DNA from: Gordonia sp. (in: high G+C Gram-positive bacteria)
GTDB lineage: Bacteria > Actinomycetota > Actinomycetes > Mycobacteriales > Mycobacteriaceae
Length of the DNA: 64,000 nt
NCBI RefSeq assembly: GCF_020438995.1
Contig: NZ_JAGQTN010000089.1
Location: forward strand, 23,802 to 87,801
Reading direction: 5' to 3'
The notes beneath the pieces are model-generated. The model was not told where the DNA came from, made no database searches, and saw only the letters and a list, made by a program, of their open reading frames with translations. Positions 9,366-19,524 of the stretch are shown in pieces. Position numbers and translations under genes: made by a program. The first letter of the stretch is position 1. Each line of letters opens with the position of its first letter.

Positions 9366-9398
9366 CGGGCCGCTTCCCGCGTGGATGAACGCGGCCCG
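9366..9398 (+). other. Structured leader upstream of yajC
   Basis: CGGGCCGC (9366-9373) can pair with GCGGCCCG (9391-9398), while CGCGT (9378-9382) can instead pair with ACGCG (9389-9393). The two stems share bases and exclude each other. A possible -10-like CACACT lies just upstream at about 9349. No known riboswitch is recognised. Confidence 0.3.
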
Positions 9399-9441
9399 AA
9401 TCACCTGACGACACGACACCTCAAGGATCGAAGCGCACACC

Positions 9442-9864
9442 ATGGAGCTACTTTTCCCCCTGATGCTGGCCCTCATGGCCGGCTTCATGTTCATCAGCAT
9501 CCGCAAGCAGAAGAAGCGGATGCAGGAAATGCAGGAGATGCAGAACGACGTGTCGGTGGGCACGCGTCTACAGCTGACATCGGGCTTGTTCGGTACCGTC
9601 GTCGACGCCGACAACAGCGACTACATCGACGTGGAGATCGCGACCGGAGTGGTCACCCGCTGGAACCGGCTGGCGATCATGCGCGTTGTGCAGACCGAGG
9701 ACGCCGCCGAAACCTACCCGGGTGCGGTATCGACCTCCTACCTCGACGATCTCGATGACGACGACGATGACGATGACGATTTCGTCACCGACGACTACCT
9801 TGACGAGGACGACGCACCGGCAGACACCGACATCGCCGGAAAGCGTCCCGATCTGGAGAAGTGA
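9442..9864 (+). CDS. yajC: Preprotein translocase subunit YajC
   Basis: A 140-residue single-span membrane protein that joins SecDF next to SecYEG. The membrane segment LLFPLMLALMAGFMFISIR is followed at once by basic KQKKRMQEMQEMQ. The small conserved domain comes next (VGTRLQLTSGLFGTVVDAD, VTRWNRLAIMRVV). After about residue 95 the tail is highly acidic, with eight consecutive Asp and more Asp/Glu to the end, longer than in many YajC proteins. It heads the yajC-secD-secF group. Confidence 0.93.
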   Translation: MELLFPLMLALMAGFMFISIRKQKKRMQEMQEMQNDVSVGTRLQLTSGLFGTVVDADNSDYIDVEIATGVVTRWNRLAIMRVVQTEDAAETYPGAVSTSYLDDLDDDDDDDDDFVTDDYLDEDDAPADTDIAGKRPDLEK

Positions 9865-10024
9865 CCCGTCTGGCGGACGTTCGATCTCCCGCCCGAACCG
9901 GCTGGCCCCGACACCAGCTACTGAAGACAAGCCCAGGAAGAACCCGCCCACCGGCCGTCGACCGACGGTCGGTCTCGTGCGGTCCGATTGACACCGCCCG
10001 CGGTCGAAGGAGACCTGAACAGCA

Positions 10025-11674
10025 GTGAGCACACCTCGCCGTACGGCCAAGCGGCCGGGACCTCGCAACGAGGTTTCGCCGTGGAAACCGTTGACCGCCT
10101 TTCTCGTCCTCCTCGCCGTCGTGTACGGGCTGGTGTTCTTCACCGGCGGCGGATCGGCGGAGCCGAAACTGGGCATCGACCTGCAGGGCGGCACCCGGGT
10201 CACGCTGACCGCCCGCACCCCGGACGGTAAGACTCCGTCGAAAGATCAGCTCGACCAGGCCAAACAGATCATTGAAAAGCGCGTCAACGGGCTCGGCGTC
10301 GCCGGTTCCGAAGTGGTCGTCAACGGCAACAACCTGGTGATCACCGTCCCCGGCAACGACGGAAAGCAAGCCCGCACGCTGGGACAGACCGCCCGGCTGT
10401 ACGTGCGGCCGGTCACCACGGTGCAGGCCGCAGTCCCCCAGAAAACGGATGAGAAGGACACCAAGGACGGCGACGACGGCAAGACCCCGGCGCAGGGCAC
10501 CGAGGCCGAGCGCAAAGCCGCCCAGGCCGCGATCGAGGAGCAGCGCAAGCTGCGGCAGGCCCCGGCGAACGCCGACCAGAAGCGGATCGCGGAACTGACC
10601 GCACAAATGGCCAAGATGGACTGCTCACCCGAGTTCAACGACCCGCTGCGCGGCAACGACCTGCCCGACCAGTACCTGGTGGCCTGTTCGCAGGACGGCA
10701 CCCAGGTATACCTGATGGAACCGCAGATCATCGACGGCCGTGACATCGCGAGCGCCTCCGCGGGCACCAACGACCGCGGCGAATGGGTCGTTATGGTCGA
10801 GTTCAAGGGCAAGGCCCGCAATTTCTGGCCCGAGTACACCGGCAAGAACATCGGCAAGCAGACCGCGTTCACCCTCGACACCGAGGTCGTGTCGGCGCCC
10901 AGCATCAACGGTGCCATCACCACCCGTCAGACCGAGATCACCGGATCGTTCAACCAGAGTTCGTCCAAGGACCTGGCCAACGTCCTCAAGTACGGTTCGC
11001 TGCCGCTGTCTTTCGAGGCCTCCGACGCCGAGACCGTGTCGGCGACCCTCGGCAAGGAGTCGCTGCGGGCGGGCCTGATCGCCGGCGCGGTCGGCCTGAT
11101 CGCGTGCCTGCTGTACGCGCTGGCGTACTACCGGATGCTCGGCGTGCTCACCTTCCTGTCACTGGTCCTGGCCGGTCTGCAGGTGTACGGCATCATCGTG
11201 CTGCTGGGCCGGTGGATCGGGTTCACCCTCGACCTGGCCGGTATCGCCGGCCTCATCATCGGTATCGGTATGACCGCCGACTCGTTCGTCGTCTACTTCG
11301 AACGCATCAAGGACGAGATACGCGAGGGCAGAACGTTCAGATCGGCGGTCCCGCGCGGCTGGGTCAGCGCGCGACGCACCATCTGGACCGGCAACATGGT
11401 CAGCCTCATCGCCGCCGTCGTCATCTACATCCTGGCCGTCGGCGAGGTTCGCGGTTTCGCGTTCACCTTGGGCCTGACCACCGTGCTCGACGTCGTCGTG
11501 GTGTTCCTGGTGACCCACCCGCTGGTGGTGCTCGCCACCAGGTCGCCGTTCCTGTCGCAGCCCAAGGTCAACGGCCTTGGCGCGGTCAGTGAGGTCGCCG
11601 CGCAGCGCAAGGCTGCGGCACGGGCACAAGCAGCGGTTAAAGCGGCCGAGGCCGGGGAAGGAGCGGTCCGGTGA
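10025..11674 (+). CDS. secD: Protein translocase subunit SecD
   Basis: With SecF it uses the proton gradient to pull translocating proteins out of SecYEG. The 549-residue protein has one N-terminal span (about residues 22-40) and the RND-type motif LGIDLQGGTRVTL. A large extracytoplasmic domain of about 300 residues follows, with an inserted Lys/Asp/Ala-rich stretch (about 140-200). Five C-terminal spans follow, containing GIGMTADSFVVYFERIKDE. GTG 10025 is preceded by AAGGAGAC about 12 bases upstream. Its stop overlaps the secF start. Confidence 0.96.
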   Translation: MSTPRRTAKRPGPRNEVSPWKPLTAFLVLLAVVYGLVFFTGGGSAEPKLGIDLQGGTRVTLTARTPDGKTPSKDQLDQAKQIIEKRVNGLGVAGSEVVVNGNNLVITVPGNDGKQARTLGQTARLYVRPVTTVQAAVPQKTDEKDTKDGDDGKTPAQGTEAERKAAQAAIEEQRKLRQAPANADQKRIAELTAQMAKMDCSPEFNDPLRGNDLPDQYLVACSQDGTQVYLMEPQIIDGRDIASASAGTNDRGEWVVMVEFKGKARNFWPEYTGKNIGKQTAFTLDTEVVSAPSINGAITTRQTEITGSFNQSSSKDLANVLKYGSLPLSFEASDAETVSATLGKESLRAGLIAGAVGLIACLLYALAYYRMLGVLTFLSLVLAGLQVYGIIVLLGRWIGFTLDLAGIAGLIIGIGMTADSFVVYFERIKDEIREGRTFRSAVPRGWVSARRTIWTGNMVSLIAAVVIYILAVGEVRGFAFTLGLTTVLDVVVVFLVTHPLVVLATRSPFLSQPKVNGLGAVSEVAAQRKAAARAQAAVKAAEAGEGAVR

Positions 11675-12885
11675 CCACTCCCAACAACATCAGTGACAGC
11701 GCCGATCCGTCGACTTCCGACGAGAGTGCCCTGGAAGGAGCCGCCGGCGCGACCGAGGCCGACTTCGTCGCCGACAAGAATCGGTCGTTCTTCTCGCGCC
11801 TGTACACCGGTACCGGCGCCTTCGACATCATCGCCAAACGGCGCACGTGGTACATCGTCACGCTGATCATGATCGCCGTCTGCGGTCTGTCGATCCTTGT
11901 GCGCGGTTTCACCTTCGGTATCGATTTCGAGGGCGGCACCCAGATTGCGGTCCCGGCCTCCGCCGAGGTCACCCGCGACGCCGTCGAAACCGTGTACTCG
12001 GACACCTTCGGCAAAGAACCGGACAGCGTGCAGTCCGCGGGCAGCGGTTCCAGCGCCACCATCCAGCTCCGGTCCGAGCACCTGGACCAGGACCAGACCG
12101 TCCGGATCACCACCGCACTTGCCGACAGGTTCAGCTCGTCCATCACCGCCGACGACGTCTCCTCGTCGGATGTGAGCTCCACCTGGGGTGGGGAGATCAC
12201 CAAGAAGATGCTGATCGCGCTCGTCGTGTTCCTGGTGATCGTGTTCGTGTACATCGCGGTCCGCTTCGATCGGGAGATGTCGATCGCGGCGATGGCGTCG
12301 CTGTTCCTGGACATGGTGTTCACCGCCGGTATCTATTCGATCGTCGGCTGGGAGGTCACGCCGGCGACGGTGATCGGCTTGCTGACCATCCTCGGCTTCT
12401 CCATCTACGACACGGTGGTGGTGTTCGACAAGGTCGCCGAGAATACTCGCGGCTTCCTGCGCACCACGCGACGCACATATGCCGAACAGACCAACCTGGC
12501 CGTCAACCAGACCCTGATGCGCTCGATCAACACCACCGTCATCTCGGTGCTGCCGATCATCGCGCTGATGATCATCGCCGTGTGGCTGCTGGGCGTGGGT
12601 ACCCTCAAGGACCTGGCGCTGATCCAGTTCGTCGGCGTGCTCGTCGGCACCTATTCGTCGATCTTCCTGGCCGCGCCGCTGCTGGTGACGCTCAAGGAGA
12701 TGCGCTCGGACGTCAAGGCACACACCGGCAAGGTGCTGGCCCGCCGTGCCCGCATCGAGGCCGGTGAACCGGAGCTCGCCGAACGTCGCACGAGCGCCGG
12801 GCGGGCGGGTCGGCGGGCGCAGTCCGACGACCGCGACACGGCCGTACCGGCCGGGAAGCGCAGGAGCCGGGGTCAGAACCGATAA
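11671..12885 (+). CDS. secF: Protein translocase subunit SecF
   Basis: Partner of SecD. The 404-residue protein has a polar N-terminus of about 50 residues, one span near residues 55-75, and FGIDFEGGTQI, the counterpart of the SecD LQGG motif. An extracytoplasmic domain precedes a five-span C-terminal bundle with LGFSIYDTVVVFDKVAENTR and NQTLMRSINTTVISVLPI. A basic, Arg-rich tail of about 45 residues ends it. The GTG start overlaps the secD stop (GTGA). Confidence 0.96.
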   Translation: MTTPNNISDSADPSTSDESALEGAAGATEADFVADKNRSFFSRLYTGTGAFDIIAKRRTWYIVTLIMIAVCGLSILVRGFTFGIDFEGGTQIAVPASAEVTRDAVETVYSDTFGKEPDSVQSAGSGSSATIQLRSEHLDQDQTVRITTALADRFSSSITADDVSSSDVSSTWGGEITKKMLIALVVFLVIVFVYIAVRFDREMSIAAMASLFLDMVFTAGIYSIVGWEVTPATVIGLLTILGFSIYDTVVVFDKVAENTRGFLRTTRRTYAEQTNLAVNQTLMRSINTTVISVLPIIALMIIAVWLLGVGTLKDLALIQFVGVLVGTYSSIFLAAPLLVTLKEMRSDVKAHTGKVLARRARIEAGEPELAERRTSAGRAGRRAQSDDRDTAVPAGKRRSRGQNR

Positions 12886-12895
12886 CGTCGCCGGT

Positions 12896-14626
12896 ATGAC
12901 AGCAAGACCCGGACGGACCGTCGTGCGTCTGCTCGCCCTGGTGCTCGGCCTCGTCACCGGTGCCGGAGTGGTGACCGCCTGCTCGGGGGAGACCCGGCCA
13001 CCCACCATCGACTATGTCGTCGATGCGGGCCTGACCACCTACAACGCCAATACCGTGACCGGGAACTCCGACGGTGCGCTGATGGCCGTGACACGGGTGC
13101 TGCCCGGGTTCAGTCTGCTCGGCAACAACGGTCAGGTGATGCCTGACCGCGACGTGGGTACGGTCACCGCCATCTCGCAGGCACCGCTCACCCTCCGGTA
13201 CGTCTTCTCGCCGCAGGCGGTGTTCTCCGACGGCACCCCCATGGACTGTGACGACCTGCTGCTGGCATGGGCTGCGATGAGCGGGCGCTTCCCCGGTTTC
13301 ACACCGGCGACCACTGCCGGGTACCGCGACGTCCGGAACGTCGACTGCCGGGCCGGCGCCAAGACCGCCACCGTCGTTTTCGCGGCGGGCCGCGTCTACC
13401 GGGACTGGTTGTCGCTGTTCGGTGCCGGGACCCTGCTGCCGGCGCACGTCGTCGCACGCAAGGCCGGGGTCGCCGATGTCGTCGCCGCCATCCGCGGCGG
13501 CAATCCCGCCAGGATCGGCAAACTCGCCAAGGCCTGGAACACGGGGTTCACGTTCCCCAACGGTGAACTGGAGCCGGCCGACTTTCCGGCGTCGGGCCCG
13601 TTCCGGATCTCGGCCGCCGACCCCGCCGAAGGTCTGGTCCTGGTCCCCAACGACAAATGGTGGGGCGATGCCCCGGCCGCCACGCGCATCGCCATCCGGG
13701 GGGCACGCCACGATCTGGCGGCGTTGACCTCAGGAGACTTCGATGTCGCCGATGTCGCGGACGGCATCGTCGACGGTGAGATCTCCAACTCGGCCACGAG
13801 CAAGGCCCCGGCTTCCGCTGGGCCTGTGGCCACGACGTCGTTGTCGATCGACGAGCTGGTGCTGTCCCAGCGTGGGGTGTTCTCCGATGTCCGGGTACGT
13901 CAGGCCTTCGCGCTGTGCGTGCCCCGGCCCGCCATAGCCACACAATTCGGTGCGGGTTCGCCGGTGTGGAATCTGCGCACCCAGGTGCCGGGCGACAGTT
14001 TGGCCGCACAGCTCAACGGTCAGGTCGGCCTGCGTTACGCACGCCCGGACATCATCGGTGCCCGCGAACTGCTCGGTCAGGCCGCGGCCTCGGGTGCGCA
14101 GGGCGTCAGCTCGAGCGCCGGCACCGGCGTCCGGGCGAAGGTCCGGATCGGTTACCGCACGCCCCACGCCCGCGACCAGGCGCTGGTCGCCGCGATCACC
14201 GGATCGTGCCGCAAGGCGGGGATCGAGGTGACCGACGTAGGCTCCGACGACCTCGCGCCGACCGCTTTGGGTAAACGGGCCGACGCGTTGCTGATCAGCA
14301 GCGGCTCCGGATTTGCCGCGACCGGCGCGGCCAGCCCGATCCGGGACTCATACCGGCTACGTGCCGGAGACCCGTTGAACCTCGCCGGCGCCGACGACCC
14401 CCAGGTGTCGCAGGCGGTCGACACGCTGAGCGTGGTGACCTCCGCCACCGGTCAGCTCGATGCCGTCCGCACCATCGAGACCGGCGCCTGGTCGTCGATG
14501 ATGTCGATCCCGCTGGTCGTCACGCCCCGGGTGTACCGCTCCGGTGGCCGGGTCGCCCACGTGGTTCCCGGCCACGGCCGCAACGGGACCGGCTGGAACA
14601 TGGATCGCTGGTCCCTCACCGAATGA
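12896..14626 (+). CDS. Family 5 solute-binding lipoprotein (oligopeptide-type)
   Basis: A 576-residue secreted lipoprotein. The signal peptide ends in the lipobox VVTAC at about residue 27. The remainder reads as an extracellular solute-binding protein of family 5 (OppA/DppA type): QAPLTLRYVFSPQAVFSDGTPM and DCDDLLLAW, then FPASGPFRISAADPAEGLVLVPNDKWWGD and VRQAFALCVPRPAIA. It begins 10 nt after secF, and the mycobacterial secF neighbour Rv2585c is a similar lipoprotein. No permease genes accompany it, so it may serve a distant transporter or have another envelope role. The substrate is unknown. Confidence 0.85.
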   Translation: MTARPGRTVVRLLALVLGLVTGAGVVTACSGETRPPTIDYVVDAGLTTYNANTVTGNSDGALMAVTRVLPGFSLLGNNGQVMPDRDVGTVTAISQAPLTLRYVFSPQAVFSDGTPMDCDDLLLAWAAMSGRFPGFTPATTAGYRDVRNVDCRAGAKTATVVFAAGRVYRDWLSLFGAGTLLPAHVVARKAGVADVVAAIRGGNPARIGKLAKAWNTGFTFPNGELEPADFPASGPFRISAADPAEGLVLVPNDKWWGDAPAATRIAIRGARHDLAALTSGDFDVADVADGIVDGEISNSATSKAPASAGPVATTSLSIDELVLSQRGVFSDVRVRQAFALCVPRPAIATQFGAGSPVWNLRTQVPGDSLAAQLNGQVGLRYARPDIIGARELLGQAAASGAQGVSSSAGTGVRAKVRIGYRTPHARDQALVAAITGSCRKAGIEVTDVGSDDLAPTALGKRADALLISSGSGFAATGAASPIRDSYRLRAGDPLNLAGADDPQVSQAVDTLSVVTSATGQLDAVRTIETGAWSSMMSIPLVVTPRVYRSGGRVAHVVPGHGRNGTGWNMDRWSLTE

Positions 14627-14663
14627 GCCGCTCGGCCGACGTACCGGATGCTGCCGGTCTTGC

Positions 14664-14669
14664 TACAGT
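14664..14669 (+). promoter_or_regulatory. -10 box of apt (leaderless)
   Basis: TACAGT is followed by six bases and the GTG start at 14676, so the mRNA probably begins at the start codon. No Shine-Dalgarno is seen. Confidence 0.5.
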
Positions 14670-14675
14670 TCGCCC

Positions 14676-15263
14676 GTGACCCCCTCGGATGACCGGCCGG
14701 CCGGCAGCACAGCGCATCACACACTCGATGAGGCGCGTGCGGCCATCGCGGCCCACACCCGGCTCGTCGCGGACTTCCCCGGCCCGGGTGTCCAGTTCAA
14801 GGATCTGACGCCTGTCCTCGCCGAATCGCGCGCCTTCGCCTCGATCATCACCGCCCTGGCACATGGCTGCCCCGATATCGACCTCGTCGGCGGCATCGAT
14901 GCCCGTGGATTCCTGCTTGGCGGTGCCGTCGCCCGTGAACTGGGTGTCGGTGTGCTGGCGGTCCGCAAGCAGGGCAAACTGCCGCCGCCCGTCCACACCG
15001 TCACCTACGACCTCGAATACGGTAGCGCGGCGCTGGAGATCCCCGCCGACGGCCTCGACCTGACAGGACGGCGGGTGCTGCTCATCGACGACGTCCTGGC
15101 CACCGGTGGCACCGCGGTCGCCGCGGCCACACTCATGCGTACCGCCGGCGCGCATGTGGTGCGGGTGTCGGTGATCATGGAGCTGACGGCGCTGGGCGGC
15201 AGGGCCACGATCGCCCGGGGCATCGGCTCCGACGTCGAGGTGCATGCTCTGGTCGCGGACTAG
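14676..15263 (+). CDS. apt: Adenine phosphoribosyltransferase
   Basis: Salvages adenine to AMP using PRPP. The 195-residue protein has FPGPGVQFKDLTPVL near the start, DLVGGIDARGFLLGGAVA, VRKQGKLP and the PRPP-binding VLLIDDVLATGGTAVAA. It then closes with a C-terminal strand region. The start GTG follows a -10 box directly. It lies between the family 5 lipoprotein and rel, as in mycobacteria. Confidence 0.94.
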   Translation: MTPSDDRPAGSTAHHTLDEARAAIAAHTRLVADFPGPGVQFKDLTPVLAESRAFASIITALAHGCPDIDLVGGIDARGFLLGGAVARELGVGVLAVRKQGKLPPPVHTVTYDLEYGSAALEIPADGLDLTGRRVLLIDDVLATGGTAVAAATLMRTAGAHVVRVSVIMELTALGGRATIARGIGSDVEVHALVAD

Positions 15264-15324
15264 ACTTTGACGACCGGCCGGGACACTGCGAGCCGGCGAT
15301 CTACAGCCTTTCAGAGAGGACGCG

Positions 15325-17697
15325 ATGGCAGACGACACAGACACCGTGGCGGCGCCGGCCGACGCGGCCGATCCTTCGGCACCGGAGGTACCACCTGAGC
15401 GGACCGAGACTGTGGTGCGTGAGGAGCCTGTACCATCGTCGGCCTCGCGCCGCGTGCGGGCACGTCTGGCACGCAGGATGACCGCGACCCGTAGCCAGGT
15501 GCGTCCGGTCCTGGAACCGCTGGTGACTCTGCACCGCGACATCTATCCCAAGGCCGATATCGCGAAACTGCAACGCGCCTACGATGTCGCCGACGAACGT
15601 CACGCCGGTCAGACCCGCAAATCGGGTGACCCCTACATCACCCATCCGCTCGCGGTGGCCACCATCCTCGCCGACCTCGGCATGGACACCACCACCCTGA
15701 TAGCCGCCCTGCTGCACGACACCGTCGAGGACACCGGCTATTCGCTCGAACAACTCGAATCCGAGTTCGGCACCGAGGTCGCGCACCTGGTCGACGGTGT
15801 CACCAAACTCGACAAGGTGGCCCTCGGCAGTGCCGCCGAGGCCGAGACCATCCGCAAGATGATCATCGCGATGGCCCGCGATCCGCGCGTGTTGGTCATC
15901 AAGGTCGCCGACCGGTTGCACAACATGCGCACGATGCGGTTCCTGCCGCCGGAGAAGCAGGCCCGCAAGGCCCGTGAAACGCTGGAAGTCATTGCTCCGC
16001 TGGCACATCGGCTCGGAATGGCCACGGTCAAGTGGGAATTGGAAGACCTCTCGTTCGCCATCCTGCACCCCAAGAAGTACGAGGAGATCGTGCGTCTGGT
16101 GGCCGATCGGGCACCCTCGCGCGACACCTATCTGGCGCGGGTACGTGCCGACATCACCAACGCGCTGGCCGCCACCCGCATCACCGCGGTCGTCGAGGGA
16201 AGGCCCAAGCACTACTGGTCGATCTATCAGAAGATGATCGTCAAGGGCCGCGACTTCGACGACATCCACGATCTGGTGGGTGTGCGCATCCTGTGCGATG
16301 AGGTCCGCGACTGCTACGCGGCGGTCGGTGTGGTGCATTCGCTGTGGCAGCCGATGGCCGGGCGGTTCAAGGACTACATCGCGCAGCCACGCTACGGGGT
16401 GTATCAGTCCCTGCACACCACCGTCATCGGTCCCGAGGGCAAACCCCTCGAAGTGCAGATCCGCACGCAGGAGATGCACCGCACCGCCGAATTCGGTATC
16501 GCCGCGCACTGGCGATACAAGGAGAGCGGCTACAAATCCAAGGGCGGCAGCAAGAGGTCCGACATCGCCGAGGTCGACGACATGGCGTGGATGCGCCAAC
16601 TGCTCGACTGGCAACGGGAGGCCGCGGATCCGGGCGAGTTCCTCGAATCGTTGCGGTTCGACCTCGCGTCGCGGGAGATCTTCGTCTTCACTCCGAAGGG
16701 TGATGTGATCACCCTTCCGGCGGGATCCACACCGGTCGACTTCGCGTACGCCGTCCACACCGAGGTCGGCCACCGCTGCATCGGCGCAAGGGTCAACGGC
16801 CGCCTCGTCGCGCTCGAACGGACCCTGGAGAACGGTGAGGTGGTGGAGGTGTTCACCTCCAAAGCACCCAACGCCGGACCGAGCCGCGACTGGCAGAGCT
16901 TCGTCGTGTCCCCACGAGCCAAGGCCAAGATCCGGCAGTGGTTCGCCAAGGAACGCCGCGAGGAAGCGCTCGAATCCGGCAAGGACGCCATCGTCAAGGA
17001 GGTCCGGCGCGGCGGCCTGCCGATCCAGCGGCTGATGAACGCCGAGTCGATGGCCGCGATCGCCAAGGAACTGCGCTACGCCGACGTCAGCGGCCTGTAC
17101 ACGGCGGTCGGCGAGAACCATGTCTCGGCCCGGCACGTCGTCAACAGGCTGGTCGCGATCCTCGGCGGCATCGACGACGCCGTCGACGCGATCGCCGAAC
17201 GCTCGACACCGTCGACGCTGCCGACCCGTGGCCGCCGTGGCGGCGATGCCGGGGTCATCGTGTCCGGCATCGAGAACGTGGTCGCCAAGCTCGCCAAATG
17301 CTGCACCCCGGTCCCCGGCGACGAGATCATGGGGTTCGTGACCCGCGGTGGCTCGGTCAGCGTGCACCGCACCGACTGCACCAACGCGGCAGCGCTGCGC
17401 GAGCAGCCCGAGCGGATCATCGAGGTCACCTGGGCGCCGTCACCGGAGTCGGTGTTCCTGGTCGCGATCCAGGTTGAGGCACTGGACCGGCACCGGCTGC
17501 TCTCGGACGTCACCAAGGTACTGGCCGACGAACGCGTCAACATCCTGTCCGCATCGGTCACCACCAGCCGCGACCGGGTGGCCGTCAGCAAGTTCACCTT
17601 CGAGATGGGCGACCCCAAACACCTCGGCCACGTGCTGAACGTGGTGCGCAACGTCGAAGGTGTCTACGACGTCTACCGCGTCACCTCCGCAGCCTAG
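15325..17697 (+). CDS. rel: Bifunctional (p)ppGpp synthetase/hydrolase Rel
   Basis: Makes and degrades the stringent-response alarmone. The 790-residue protein has a polar N-terminal extension of about 60 residues. The HD hydrolase domain follows ([43 protein letters not shown]). The synthetase domain shows [25 protein letters not shown] and [16 protein letters not shown] domain ([25 protein letters not shown]) and a C-terminal ACT domain complete the full actinobacterial architecture. Both catalytic halves look intact. Confidence 0.96.
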   Translation: MADDTDTVAAPADAADPSAPEVPPERTETVVREEPVPSSASRRVRARLARRMTATRSQVRPVLEPLVTLHRDIYPKADIAKLQRAYDVADERHAGQTRKSGDPYITHPLAVATILADLGMDTTTLIAALLHDTVEDTGYSLEQLESEFGTEVAHLVDGVTKLDKVALGSAAEAETIRKMIIAMARDPRVLVIKVADRLHNMRTMRFLPPEKQARKARETLEVIAPLAHRLGMATVKWELEDLSFAILHPKKYEEIVRLVADRAPSRDTYLARVRADITNALAATRITAVVEGRPKHYWSIYQKMIVKGRDFDDIHDLVGVRILCDEVRDCYAAVGVVHSLWQPMAGRFKDYIAQPRYGVYQSLHTTVIGPEGKPLEVQIRTQEMHRTAEFGIAAHWRYKESGYKSKGGSKRSDIAEVDDMAWMRQLLDWQREAADPGEFLESLRFDLASREIFVFTPKGDVITLPAGSTPVDFAYAVHTEVGHRCIGARVNGRLVALERTLENGEVVEVFTSKAPNAGPSRDWQSFVVSPRAKAKIRQWFAKERREEALESGKDAIVKEVRRGGLPIQRLMNAESMAAIAKELRYADVSGLYTAVGENHVSARHVVNRLVAILGGIDDAVDAIAERSTPSTLPTRGRRGGDAGVIVSGIENVVAKLAKCCTPVPGDEIMGFVTRGGSVSVHRTDCTNAAALREQPERIIEVTWAPSPESVFLVAIQVEALDRHRLLSDVTKVLADERVNILSASVTTSRDRVAVSKFTFEMGDPKHLGHVLNVVRNVEGVYDVYRVTSAA

Positions 17698-17707
17698 GTC
17701 CGCCGAG

Positions 17708-17734
17708 CCCCGCCGATCACCTCGATCGGCGGGG
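17708..17734. terminator. Bidirectional terminator between rel and ppiB
   Basis: CCCCGCCGATC (17708-17718) and GATCGGCGGGG (17724-17734) form an 11-bp stem with a 5-base loop, centred between two convergent genes. Confidence 0.8.
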
Positions 17735-17742
17735 TGGTGCCG

Positions 17743-18657
17743 TCAGTTCTTGACGGTGGCGGTGGTGATCTTGACCGGCAGCTTCGGTGCGCCGTCCTCT
17801 TTGCTGCCTGAGGCGCCGGGCACGATGCCGCCCTTGGCCACCTTGTCGAGCACCGCCAGCCCGGCCTCGTCCACGGTGCCCACCACCGCGTAGTCCGAGG
17901 GCAGCGTGCTGTCGCCGATCACGAGGAAGAACTGGCTCGACCCCGAATTGGCCTGGCCGTTGTTGGCGATGGCGATCGTGCCGCGCGGGTAGGTGACGGC
18001 CTGCTGACCCATCGCGTTGGGTGCGCCGCTCGGCTTGAGATCGGTGGGCGGCTCGTCCGGGCTGGTCCAGCCGGGACCACCCATGCCGGTGCCGGTCGGG
18101 TCGCCGCACTGGAGCACCTTCAGCGACGTGCTGGCCGTCATCCGGTGGCAGGACGAGTCGTCGAAGAACTTGCCGCGGATCAGATGCTCGATCGCACCGG
18201 TGTTGCAAGGGGCCGAGTCGCGTTTGAGCGTGATCGGGATGGAGCCCTGGCTGGTTTCGAACACTGCCGCCAGCGTGCCCTTCTTGAGTTGCTTGTCACC
18301 GGGCTTGGGGGCTGGCCGCTTCTTGGCCAGGTAGTCCTGGATCTGCTTGTTGTACTCGACGACCTGCTTGCGGTACTCGTCGCGCTGCTCGGCCGGGATC
18401 TGCTCCGGCGGATCGACCGGCTGGGCCTTCGGATCTTCCTGCGGCCCCCACGCGCACGCGGTCCAGCGTTCCTTCTCGCGGTCGTCGGACACCTTCTTGA
18501 CCACCAGACCGGTGATCGTGCCCGCCACGATGACGACGATCGCGACGGACACACCGATGATGGTCATCCGGCGTTTGCGTGCGGCGCGCTGCTCGGTTTC
18601 CAAACGCTCCTCGAGCTTGCGTTTGGCCGCTTGTCGGCGCTCCTCGTTGGTCGACAC
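17743..18657 (-). CDS. ppiB: Membrane-anchored cyclophilin-type peptidyl-prolyl isomerase
   Basis: A 304-residue peptidyl-prolyl cis-trans isomerase. A basic coiled N-terminus (TNEERRQAAKRKLEERLETE) leads to one span (MTIIGVSVAIVVIVAGTITG) and a linker. The cyclophilin domain is then outside: FFDDSSCHRMTAS, GTGMGGPGW, GTIAIANNGQANSGSSQFF and YAVVGTVDEAGL. The GTG at 18657 follows AGGAGG (18668-18673 on this strand) and gives the N-terminus seen in the mycobacterial homologue; an ATG at 18687 is possible. It is convergent with rel and divergent from the glyoxalase II-like gene. Confidence 0.92.
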   Translation of the reverse strand: MSTNEERRQAAKRKLEERLETEQRAARKRRMTIIGVSVAIVVIVAGTITGLVVKKVSDDREKERWTACAWGPQEDPKAQPVDPPEQIPAEQRDEYRKQVVEYNKQIQDYLAKKRPAPKPGDKQLKKGTLAAVFETSQGSIPITLKRDSAPCNTGAIEHLIRGKFFDDSSCHRMTASTSLKVLQCGDPTGTGMGGPGWTSPDEPPTDLKPSGAPNAMGQQAVTYPRGTIAIANNGQANSGSSQFFLVIGDSTLPSDYAVVGTVDEAGLAVLDKVAKGGIVPGASGSKEDGAPKLPVKITTATVKN

Positions 18658-18792
18658 GCTGGTGAACCCTCCTGTGGACGTCGGCATACTCGACTCGCCA
18701 GTTTGCCAGCAGTACCTGAGAGTAAGGAACGGCGGGTACGGCGCGCCGTACCCGCCGGACCCGGCCACCGATCCCCCTGCGACAATGAGCCG

Positions 18793-19524
18793 ATGCTGAT
18801 CACCGGATTTCCGGCCGGAATGTTCCAGACCAACTGCTATCTGCTCGCCCCGCAGCCCGGCGGGCAGGCAGTGATCATCGACCCCGGTCAGGATGCCGCG
18901 CCCCAGGTCAGGGCGCTGCTGGCCGAACACGACCTCACCCCCGCGGCGGTACTGCTGACGCACGGACATCTCGACCACACGTGGAACGCCACCGAATTGT
19001 GTGACGAATTCGCCATCCCGGCCTACATCCACACAGCCGACCGGCCCATGCTCACCGACCCTGGGATGGGCCTCGGGCGTGCGTTGGGACAGCTGATCGG
19101 CGACACCGAGTTCACCGAACCACGCCAGGTTGTCGAGTTCGCCGACGGCGAGAACGTCGAGATCGCCGGGATGCGGTTCACCGTCGACCTGGCCCCCGGT
19201 CACACCCAGGGTTCGGTGCTGCTCGGCATCGACGTCGAGGTGCCTGCCGACGAGGACGGGCACGACTCGGGGCAGGTGACCACAACGGTGCCGGTGTGCT
19301 TCTCCGGCGACGTATTGTTTGCCGGGTCGATCGGCCGGACCGATCTGCCCGGCGGCGACCACGATCAGTTGCTCGAATCCATCGAGAAGAAGCTGCTGCC
19401 GCTACCCGACGAGACTCAGGTGCTACCCGGCCACGGACCCCAGACCTCCATCGGCCGCGAACGCGCCACCAACCCGTTCCTCCTCGGGATCGGGACCGAG
19501 AAGAAGGGACGATTCGGACTGTGA
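18793..19524 (+). CDS. Metallo-beta-lactamase-fold hydrolase (glyoxalase II-like)
   Basis: A 243-residue protein of the glyoxalase II branch, which usually hydrolyses thioesters. It has the dinuclear metal motif [12 protein letters not shown] (HxHxDH), then [12 protein letters not shown] with the next His, [15 protein letters not shown] and [19 protein letters not shown]. The ATG at 18793 gives the family start [18 protein letters not shown]. Its stop overlaps the hisS GTG, so the pair forms an operon. The substrate in a mycothiol-using organism is not evident. Confidence 0.88.
   Translation: MLITGFPAGMFQTNCYLLAPQPGGQAVIIDPGQDAAPQVRALLAEHDLTPAAVLLTHGHLDHTWNATELCDEFAIPAYIHTADRPMLTDPGMGLGRALGQLIGDTEFTEPRQVVEFADGENVEIAGMRFTVDLAPGHTQGSVLLGIDVEVPADEDGHDSGQVTTTVPVCFSGDVLFAGSIGRTDLPGGDHDQLLESIEKKLLPLPDETQVLPGHGPQTSIGRERATNPFLLGIGTEKKGRFGL

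Noticed and set aside
11425-13008. 527-residue minus-strand open frame across secD-secF
   Set aside because: Shadow of two intact Sec genes; composition is typical of an antisense frame in high-GC DNA.
15301-17367. 688-residue minus-strand open frame inside rel
   Set aside because: It is antisense to a fully motif-supported gene, is rich in His/Asp/Arg as expected for a GC-rich shadow, and has no recognisable domain.
18688-19362. N-terminal extension of the cyclophilin frame over the glyoxalase II-like gene
   Set aside because: The true start at 18657 (or 18687) is marked by AGGAGG and the family N-terminus; the extension overlaps a real gene on the other strand.
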